NCBI GenBank assembly: GCA_035500455.1
Contig: DATJXG010000320.1
Coordinates: 1 to 5,539 of the forward strand
Reading direction: 5' to 3'
From: DATJXG01 sp035500455
GTDB lineage: Bacteria > Acidobacteriota > Terriglobia > Terriglobales > Acidobacteriaceae
Length of the DNA: 5,539 nt
Each line of letters starts with the position of its first letter. Within the stretch, counting starts at the first letter, position 1. Under the pieces are notes generated by a model. The model saw only the letters and a list, made by a program, of their open reading frames with translations, did no database searches and was not told where the DNA came from. Positions 1 through 4,463 of the stretch are shown here, piece by piece. Position numbers and translations under genes: made by a program.

Positions 1-170
1 TGATCACACGGCAAAACCGGGAGGTTGCGGTAATCATGTCGGCTGAGGAGTACGACAAAATCCGCCAGATCAACATCGCGCAATTTAACCGCTTTTGTGA
101 TCGCGTCGGAGCCCGGGCGGTTTCCCGCGGCCTCACAGAGAGGAAGTTGGCCCAAATCCTGAAAAACTGA
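1..170 (+). CDS. Phd/YefM-family type II antitoxin, C-terminal part (5' end outside window)
   Basis: Codons starting at position 3 read without interruption to the TGA at 168-170, giving 55 residues. They begin ITRQNREVAVIMSAEEYDKI, which matches the core of Phd/YefM antitoxins (a strand of the type 'ITR-x-x-R-x-VAVI', then 'SxEEY'). The tail, around FNRFCDRVGARAVSRGLTER, is the helical region that in this family binds and blocks the toxin. The missing N-terminus, probably 30-35 residues, would hold the DNA-binding fold used for operon autorepression. The stop TGA shares its last A with the ATG of the PIN gene (TGATG), so the pair is very likely co-transcribed and translationally coupled, as in a type II toxin-antitoxin operon. 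The operon promoter and operator lie outside the window. Family assignment rests on motif recognition only. Confidence 0.72.
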   Translation, partial: ITRQNREVAVIMSAEEYDKIRQINIAQFNRFCDRVGARAVSRGLTERKLAQILKN

Positions 171-580
171 TGCCTGGCCATCGGCCCATCGTTATTGACA
201 CCAACGTGTTGATTAGCCGCCTGCTGCTTCCGCAGTCCATGCCGGCTCAGGCTGTGCGCAAAGCCACTCAAGAAGGAAAATTACTGGTTTCTGAAGACAC
301 GATGAACGAACTCGCGGACGTATTGTCGCGCCGCAAGCTTGATCCCTATGTAAGCCTGGAGGAGCGCAAACAGTTTTTGCGGGACCTCGCGAGCATCGTG
401 GAGTTCGTGCCGATCATTCGGATCGTCCATGAATGCCGCGACCCGAGAGACGACAAGTTTCTGGAAGTCGCGCTGAATGGGAAGGCCGACTTCATTTTGA
501 CTGGAGATGCGGATTTGCTGGCGATCCATCCGTGGCAGGGAGTAGAAATTGTGAATCCGGCGGAATATTTGAAAGGCTGA
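170..580 (+). CDS. PIN-domain ribonuclease toxin of a type II toxin-antitoxin system
   Basis: This 136-residue protein is a complete PIN domain, of the kind annotated as 'putative toxin-antitoxin system toxin component, PIN family'. It starts with VIDTNVLIS (residues 8-16, catalytic D10). A helix follows with SEDTMNELADVLSRRK (41-56), whose E47 is the expected second acidic residue. Then comes CRDPRDDKFLEVAL (89-102, D94/D95) and ADFILTGDADLL (106-117, D113 and D115). These acidic residues would coordinate the Mg2+/Mn2+ used to cut RNA, so the active site looks intact. The ATG at 170 is chosen because it overlaps the antitoxin stop by one base and leaves the usual few residues before the first strand. 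No good Shine-Dalgarno lies within 12 bases, consistent with coupled re-initiation. Length is normal for the family. The RNA target cannot be read from the sequence. Confidence 0.88.
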   Translation: MPGHRPIVIDTNVLISRLLLPQSMPAQAVRKATQEGKLLVSEDTMNELADVLSRRKLDPYVSLEERKQFLRDLASIVEFVPIIRIVHECRDPRDDKFLEVALNGKADFILTGDADLLAIHPWQGVEIVNPAEYLKG

Positions 581-931
581 AGCGCGGGAAAACGAAAGGG
601 ACTGGGGCAACCAGGATTGACGTAACACTTGAGTTCGAACACATAGCGGCGTTCCGTCTGGCATTTATGGTAGAGGGGCTCTGGCTGCAGGATGCCTCTT
701 ACACGGGCATGCACGAACCGATCATAAGAAGGCTGATCTGGCGGCAATTCACGACTATGACAGCCCTGAGCGCAACATGGCGATGCCCGCCGTGCGCGAT
801 TTCATGGAGGAGGTTGGAATTTTCGGGCTCTCCAAGGCGCCTCCGAATCTCTGGGACAATGGGGCATTCTTACATATGTTAAGGGGTTGGAAAATCGGAG
901 GTGACTGGAAAGAGAGCCCCATCGCCGAAGT
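581..931. other. Convergent spacer between PIN toxin and uvrB; possible decayed reading frame, no confident gene
   Basis: This 351-bp gap lies between two genes that point at each other. The plus-strand frame that includes the ATG at 777 is open from 633 to beyond 931. From about 726 it has coding-like composition (G or C in most third positions) and reads KKADLAAIHDYDSPERN, then MPAVRDFMEEVGIFGL. It has no credible start before 777, no Shine-Dalgarno, and it only stops at 1052 inside the antisense of uvrB, so an intact gene is unlikely. The phrases ADLAAIH and GWKIGGDW faintly recall SnoaL-like/DUF4440 proteins, but the match is too weak to name it. No U-tracted terminator hairpin for uvrB or the toxin operon is visible here. 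Confidence 0.3.
825..919. repeat. Nested inverted repeat in the convergent spacer
   Basis: The outer arms GGGCTCTC (825-832) and GAGAGCCC (912-919) are exact reverse complements. Inside them CCTCCGA (840-846) and TCGGAGG (895-901) are also exact reverse complements, in the same register, separated from the outer arms by 7 and 10 bases. The 48-base centre contains the palindrome ACATATGT. Either strand could fold into a two-step stem downstream of both convergent genes. It lacks a T-run, so it is not a standard intrinsic terminator. It could be a processing or stabilising structure, or the remains of a small element with terminal inverted repeats. Confidence 0.45.
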
Positions 932-2923
932 TTACGCGAATAAAAACTCCTTCGTCCTCAACTCCTTGATCGTGTCCCTGAGCTTGGCGGCCTTCTCGAA
1001 CTCAAACCGCTTGGCGGCTTCGCGCATGTCGCTTTCCAGCTTGGCGATGTAGCGATCCAGATCTTCCTGCGACTTGAGCTCGGGTATGCCTTCTGTCTCG
1101 CCCCCGGTGAGATCCGTGTAGTCGGCATCAACGATGCCAGCCAGCGACATCTCCAGCGGGCGCACGATGGATTCCGGCGTAATTCCGTTGGCCACGTTGT
1201 AGGCCTCCTGGATGGCGCGGCGGCGGTTGGTTTCGTCCATGGCTTTCTTCATGGAGTCGGTCATGCGGTCGGCGTACAGCACGGCGCGGCCGTTCAGATT
1301 GCGCGCGCAGCGGCCGATGGTCTGAATCAGCGAACCGCTGGAACGCAGAAAGCCTTCCTTATCGGCATCGAGAATCGCGACCAGAGAGACCTCGGGCAAA
1401 TCCAGCCCTTCGCGCAGCAGGTTGATTCCGATCAGCACATCGAATTCGCCCTTACGCAGATCGCGCAGAATTTTCACCCGCTCCAGCGTCTCGATCTCCG
1501 AGTGCATGTAGCGGCACTTCACGCCCACTTCCGCATAGTATTCGGCCAAGTCTTCGGCCATGCGCTTGGTTAGCGTGGTTACGAGAACGCGCTCGTGGCG
1601 CTCTACGCGCTGCCGAATCTCGTGCAGCAGGTCGTCGATCTGTCCCTTCACGGGCCGAATCTCCACCGGCGGATCCACCAGCCCGGTGGGGCGAATAATC
1701 TGCTCAACCACCACGCCGGCCGATTTCGTCAACTCATATGGCCCGGGCGTCGCCGAAACGTAGAGGAGCTGGTTCATGCGATGTTCGAACTCTTCGAACG
1801 TCAGCGGACGGTTGTCCAGCGCCGAGGGCAGCCGGAATCCGTATTCCACTAGCGTTTCCTTGCGCGAGCGATCGCCGTGATACATGCCGTGCAGTTGCGG
1901 CACGGTCTGATGCGACTCGTCGATGAACATCAGGTAGTCCCGCGGGAAATAGTCCAGCAGTGTGGGCGGCGGCTCGCCCGGCAGGCGGCCGGTGAAGTGC
2001 CGCGAATAATTCTCGATGCCGTGGCAGAAACCCATGGACTTGATCATCTCCAGGTCGAACATGGTGCGCTGGTGCACCCGCTGCGCTTCCACCAGCCGGC
2101 CCTGCTTCTCCAGTTCCGCCTCCCACCACACCAGTTCTTCCTTAATCGTCTGCACCGCCTTGGAGCGGGTCTCTTCCTTCATCACGTAGTGGGTCTTGGG
2201 ATAGATTGCCAGCCGTACATACTTTTGCTTCACCGTGCCGAAAAGGGGATCGATCTGGGCCAGCGAATCCACTTCATCGCCGAAGAGTTCGAGGCGGTAG
2301 GCCATGTCATCGTAGGTGGGATAGACTTCGATCACATCGCCGCGGACGCGAAACGTGCCCCGGCGGAAGTCACCGTCGGTGCGCTCGTACAAAATCTCCA
2401 CCAGCTTGCGGGTGATGTCCTCGCGCTTGATCTTCTGGCCTTTTTCCAGGAAGAGCATCATGCCGTAGTACGCTTCCGGCGAGCCCAGGCCGTAAATGCA
2501 GCTCACCGACGCCACAATCAGGCAGTCGCGGCGCTCAAACAACGACCGCGTCGCTGAAAGCCGAAGCTTGTCGAGTTCGTCATTGATCGTGGCTTCCTTC
2601 TCGATGTAGAGATCGGCGGCGGGAACGTAAGCCTCGGGCTGGTAATAGTCGTAGTACGAAACGAAATACTCGACGGCATTGTGGGGAAAGAAATTCTTGA
2701 ATTCGTGATAGAGCTGGGCCGCCAGCGTCTTGTTGTGGGCCATCACCAGGGCGGGGCGGTTCGCCGCCTCGATCACTTTGGCCATGGTGTAGGTTTTGCC
2801 CGAGCCGGTAACGCCGAGCAGCACCTGGTGCTGCTCGCGGTCGAACACGCCCCGGACTAGAGACTCGATGGCCTTGCCTTGATCGCCGCGGGGCTTGTAG
2901 TCGCTGACGAGTTTGAAATCCAT
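932..2923 (-). CDS. uvrB: UvrABC excision repair system, subunit UvrB (helicase-like)
   Basis: UvrB receives damaged DNA from UvrA, verifies the lesion by ATP-dependent strand opening, and recruits UvrC for incision. The 663-residue product has the full-length architecture. It opens with DFKLVSDYKPRGDQ. The Walker A motif is GVTGSGKT (37-44). The aromatic beta-hairpin region YFVSYYDYYQPEAYVP (86-101) clamps the DNA strand. The UvrA-binding domain is at about 150-250, MGFCHGIENYSRH at 297-309 and the Walker B motif IDESH at 334-338. The C-terminal helicase domain has GINLLREGLDLPE (499-511) and QTIGRCARN (534-542). The C-terminal UVR motif, at about 620-658, contacts UvrA and UvrC. Motif VI has Cys539 where Ala is usual. 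The ATG at 2923 fits the family N-terminus, but it abuts a 7-bp repeat array and has no Shine-Dalgarno. The gene follows ftsW in the same direction, yet a TATAAT 80 bp upstream suggests its own promoter. Confidence 0.98.
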   Translation of the reverse strand: MDFKLVSDYKPRGDQGKAIESLVRGVFDREQHQVLLGVTGSGKTYTMAKVIEAANRPALVMAHNKTLAAQLYHEFKNFFPHNAVEYFVSYYDYYQPEAYVPAADLYIEKEATINDELDKLRLSATRSLFERRDCLIVASVSCIYGLGSPEAYYGMMLFLEKGQKIKREDITRKLVEILYERTDGDFRRGTFRVRGDVIEVYPTYDDMAYRLELFGDEVDSLAQIDPLFGTVKQKYVRLAIYPKTHYVMKEETRSKAVQTIKEELVWWEAELEKQGRLVEAQRVHQRTMFDLEMIKSMGFCHGIENYSRHFTGRLPGEPPPTLLDYFPRDYLMFIDESHQTVPQLHGMYHGDRSRKETLVEYGFRLPSALDNRPLTFEEFEHRMNQLLYVSATPGPYELTKSAGVVVEQIIRPTGLVDPPVEIRPVKGQIDDLLHEIRQRVERHERVLVTTLTKRMAEDLAEYYAEVGVKCRYMHSEIETLERVKILRDLRKGEFDVLIGINLLREGLDLPEVSLVAILDADKEGFLRSSGSLIQTIGRCARNLNGRAVLYADRMTDSMKKAMDETNRRRAIQEAYNVANGITPESIVRPLEMSLAGIVDADYTDLTGGETEGIPELKSQEDLDRYIAKLESDMREAAKRFEFEKAAKLRDTIKELRTKEFLFA

Positions 2924-2958
2924 TGGTTGGTCGTTAGCCTTTGGTCGTTAGTCGTTGG
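2924..2958. repeat. Tandem array of five 7-bp units directly before the uvrB start codon
   Basis: Five consecutive 7-bp units fill the space immediately upstream of the uvrB ATG. Read on the plus strand they are TGGTTGG (2924-2930), TCGTTAG (2931-2937), CCTTTGG (2938-2944), TCGTTAG (2945-2951) and TCGTTGG (2952-2958), with consensus TCGTTRG. On the uvrB sense strand this is CYAACGA, an A/C-rich leader with no purine-rich ribosome binding site. The period is exact and the array ends flush with the start codon. It resembles the heptanucleotide short tandem repeats (STRR) known from cyanobacterial intergenic regions, though the sequence differs. Confidence 0.8.
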
Positions 2959-2970
2959 CCGAGCACTCAC

Positions 2971-3023
2971 AGGGGACAATTTTGGCGAGGGGACATCTCT
3001 TGATTATAACTTGGAGAGGGACA
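2971..3023. repeat. Spaced direct repeats of a GAGGGGACA-type unit upstream of uvrB
   Basis: AGGGGACA occurs at 2971-2978 and again at 2988-2995, and AGGGACA at 3017-3023. The last two sit in a longer shared unit: TTGGCGAGGGGACA (2982-2995) and TTGGAGAGGGACA (3011-3023). The uvrB -10-like hexamer lies between these two copies. They may be operator sites for a regulator of uvrB. They may also be the remains of an insertion-sequence end, since GGGGACA...TTTGG repeats recall the multiple transposase-binding repeats at some IS termini. No transposase fragment is present nearby. The sequence does not decide between the two. Confidence 0.6.
3003..3008 (-). promoter_or_regulatory. Putative -10 element of a uvrB promoter
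   Basis: The minus strand reads TATAAT, an exact sigma-70-type -10 hexamer, about 80 bases before the uvrB ATG in the ftsW-uvrB spacer. No good -35 lies 16-18 bases upstream (AATCGA at 17). A TTGTCC is present but only 10 bases away, and there is no TG extension. A promoter here would need an activator or a relaxed -35. The flanking GGGGACA repeats are well placed to be its control sites. Confidence 0.35.
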
Positions 3024-3042
3024 ACTCGATTGTGATGTCGGC

Positions 3043-3054
3043 GGGGGCGCCCCC
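3043..3054. repeat. 12-bp perfect GC palindrome downstream of ftsW
   Basis: GGGGGCGCCCCC is a perfect 12-bp palindrome 31 bp past the ftsW stop codon. It has no loop and no following T-run on the minus strand, so it is not a convincing intrinsic terminator. It could form a cruciform, bind a dimeric protein, or be a remnant of a dispersed GC-rich repeat. Confidence 0.4.
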
Positions 3055-3084
3055 TCGGCTGCGCCTACATTCAGATGCTGGCTT

Positions 3085-4176
3085 CTACTCCGCCTGCTTG
3101 CTCACGTTCAGCAGCACGCCCACGCAAGCCAGCGTGATGAACAGCGACGATCCGCCATAGGAAATGAATGGCAGCGGAATGCCCTTGGTGGGCATCATGC
3201 CGAGAACCACGCTGATGTTGATGAAGGCCTGCACCACCACCATGCTGGTGATGCCCACTGCCAGGAAGCGTCCGAAGGGATCAGATGTGCGCTGCGCGGT
3301 TCGTACTCCACGCCAGAGGAAGACAGCGAAAAGCGCCACGATCACAACTGCGCCCGCGAGCCCCAGCTCTTCGGCGGTGACCGCAAAAATGAAGTCGGTA
3401 TGCGGCTCGGGGAGGTAGAACAGCTTTTGCTTGCCTTCCATCAGGCCGAGACCGGTAATTCCCCCGGTGCTCACCGCGATCAGCGATTGAATGATGTGAA
3501 ACCCGCGTCCCTGCGGGTCGGCGAAGGGATCGAGAAACGCCAGAATGCGGGCCCGCCGGTAGGCCACGTGAAAAATCAGAAAATACAATGGCAGCAAAGA
3601 TGCCACTAGCGCGCCGGAAAGATAGCGCAACTCGATTCCCGCGACAAAGAGAATGCACGCCGTGATCGCGGCGCAGGCGATGGCTGTGCCCAAATCCGGT
3701 TGCATCACAATCAGCCCCAGGAAAACTATGGTGGGCACGACCGCCGGAAGCAGTGTGTGCTTCCAGTCCTGCATTGCCTTGGTACGGCTCTCCAGGAAAA
3801 ACGCGAGAAACAAAATCAGCGCCGGCTTGGCCAACTCGGAGGGTTGCAGCGAAAATCCGTCCCAATGAATCCAGCGGTGGGTGTGGTGGGAGCGGTCGAG
3901 GAAGAATACGCCAATCAGGAGAAGCGTGGTGACTCCCAGCACACCGAACACCACCGCGGCATGCTTGTAGCGGCGATAGTCGAGCCTGGTGGCGATCACC
4001 ATGGCGGCGATGCCGCCCACCGCCCAGCCAAGTTGCTTCAGCAAAAAGTAATAGGCCGAACCGTAACGGTCCTTGGCGATGACCGCCGAGGCGCTGAACA
4101 CCATCACCAGCCCGATAAACACCAGGATCATGGTGACCGTGAACAGCCAGGGATCGATGCTGACGCGCTTGGCCAC
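3085..4176 (-). CDS. ftsW: SEDS-family peptidoglycan polymerase FtsW (septal glycosyltransferase)
   Basis: FtsW polymerises lipid II into glycan strands at the division septum, working with a class B penicillin-binding protein. The 363-residue product is an integral membrane protein with about ten hydrophobic segments, the first at about 11-31. SEDS hallmarks are visible in order: HRWIHWDGFSLQPSELAK (100-117), QPDLGTA (159-165), TGLGLMEGKQKLFYLPEPHT (241-260) followed by DFIFAVTAEELG (261-272), and KGIPLPFISYGGSSLF (331-346). Asp261 corresponds to the essential acidic residue of the large loop. FtsW rather than RodA is favoured by the adjacent murD and by the KLFYLPEPHTDF wording. The start is GTG: an in-frame TGA lies five codons upstream and MAKRVS...WLF is a typical N-terminus. 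The bases before it are pyrimidine-rich with no Shine-Dalgarno. Murein genes normally expected next (murG, murC) are absent. Confidence 0.95.
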   Translation of the reverse strand: MAKRVSIDPWLFTVTMILVFIGLVMVFSASAVIAKDRYGSAYYFLLKQLGWAVGGIAAMVIATRLDYRRYKHAAVVFGVLGVTTLLLIGVFFLDRSHHTHRWIHWDGFSLQPSELAKPALILFLAFFLESRTKAMQDWKHTLLPAVVPTIVFLGLIVMQPDLGTAIACAAITACILFVAGIELRYLSGALVASLLPLYFLIFHVAYRRARILAFLDPFADPQGRGFHIIQSLIAVSTGGITGLGLMEGKQKLFYLPEPHTDFIFAVTAEELGLAGAVVIVALFAVFLWRGVRTAQRTSDPFGRFLAVGITSMVVVQAFINISVVLGMMPTKGIPLPFISYGGSSLFITLACVGVLLNVSKQAE

Positions 4177-4217
4177 GGAGAGGGTTACATTTCAACACGA
4201 AGGGCGTGGGGAAATTT

Positions 4218-4245
4218 TTGAATGTTGATTTTTGATTGTTGATTC
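4218..4245. repeat. Tandem array of four 7-bp units in the ftsW leader
   Basis: Four consecutive 7-bp units on the plus strand are TTGAATG (4218-4224), TTGATTT (4225-4231), TTGATTG (4232-4238) and TTGATTC (4239-4245), with consensus TTGATTN. On the ftsW sense strand the unit is NAATCAA, an A/C-rich, nearly G-free stretch ending 41 bp before the GTG start. The period is the same as in the array in front of uvrB but the unit sequence differs. Confidence 0.75.
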
Positions 4246-4276
4246 TCTTGGTTCAAAGCGACTGCTTCGCCAGCCA

Positions 4277-4296
4277 CCGGAACTTCTGCCTTCCGG
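4277..4296. repeat. Small perfect hairpin in the murD-ftsW spacer
   Basis: CCGGAA (4277-4282) and TTCCGG (4291-4296) are exact reverse complements around an 8-base loop. A second hairpin follows within six bases: CCTCCGC (4302-4308) and GCGGAGG (4316-4322) with a 7-base loop. Neither is followed by a T-run on the minus strand. The second uses one arm of the larger inverted repeat at 4303-4423, so the two folds would compete. Confidence 0.5.
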
Positions 4297-4302
4297 ATCC
4301 CC

Positions 4303-4423
4303 CTCCGCGCCCTCGGCGGAGGTTCTTGGCGCGCTCGGCATTTTAGGGCTTTAGGTTTGAGGTGTGGATGAGAAAAACCTTAAAGCGCCGAGTTCGCAGG
4401 GTAAAGCCGCCGAAAGCACGGAG
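4303..4423. repeat. ~121-bp imperfect inverted repeat between murD and ftsW
   Basis: The arm at 4303-4358 matches the reverse complement of 4375-4423 at 35 of 49 aligned positions with one 7-base insertion (4346-4352). The arms enclose 16 bases. The outer 17 bases (4303-4319 against 4407-4423) differ at three places, all C/T. Conserved blocks inside are CTCGGC (4334-4339 / 4387-4392), TTA and AGGTTT (4353-4358 / 4375-4380). In RNA of the murD-to-ftsW sense strand the three differences become G-U pairs, so the outer stem is unbroken for 17 pairs. It may be a structured leader of ftsW, a small non-autonomous element, or two oppositely oriented copies of a dispersed intergenic repeat. Confidence 0.65.
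4340..4368 (-). promoter_or_regulatory. Possible weak sigma-70-type promoter for ftsW
   Basis: On the minus strand TCCACA (4368 to 4363, four of six matches to TTGACA) is followed after exactly 17 bases by TAAAAT (4345 to 4340, five of six matches to TATAAT). It would start transcription about 155 bases before the ftsW GTG. The match lies in the loop and inner arm of the large inverted repeat and could be fortuitous, since the region is locally A/T-rich. Confidence 0.22.
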
Positions 4424-4463
4424 TAAACGGCCCTGCGGGCTTCGAATCAGGACAATCCACGTC

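Noticed and set aside
633..640. Palindrome GTTCGAAC as a possible LexA-like operator
   Set aside because: It is only 8 bp with no symmetric extension, lies downstream of the toxin gene rather than before any gene, and is frequent by chance.
433..882. A 149-residue plus-strand open frame overlapping the end of the PIN gene
   Set aside because: It overlaps 148 bp of the conserved PIN domain in a different frame, has no ribosome binding site and shows no known motif.
1877..2557. A 226-residue plus-strand open frame opposite uvrB
   Set aside because: It lies wholly antisense to a strongly conserved uvrB, has no recognisable domain, and is rich in His, Leu and Gln, as expected from the reverse complement of a GC-rich gene.
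3043..3054. GC palindrome after ftsW as an intrinsic terminator
   Set aside because: A perfect palindrome leaves no loop, and no T-run follows on the transcribed strand.
3281..4198. A 305-residue minus-strand open frame starting just upstream of ftsW
   Set aside because: It overlaps ftsW in another frame, and its His/Arg/Gly-rich, non-hydrophobic translation is a frame shadow. All SEDS motifs are in the ftsW frame.
4430..4440. GCCC-TGC-GGGC hairpin after murD as a terminator
   Set aside because: The stem is only 4 bp and the following bases on the minus strand (CGTTTAC) are not a U-tract, so intrinsic termination is not supported.
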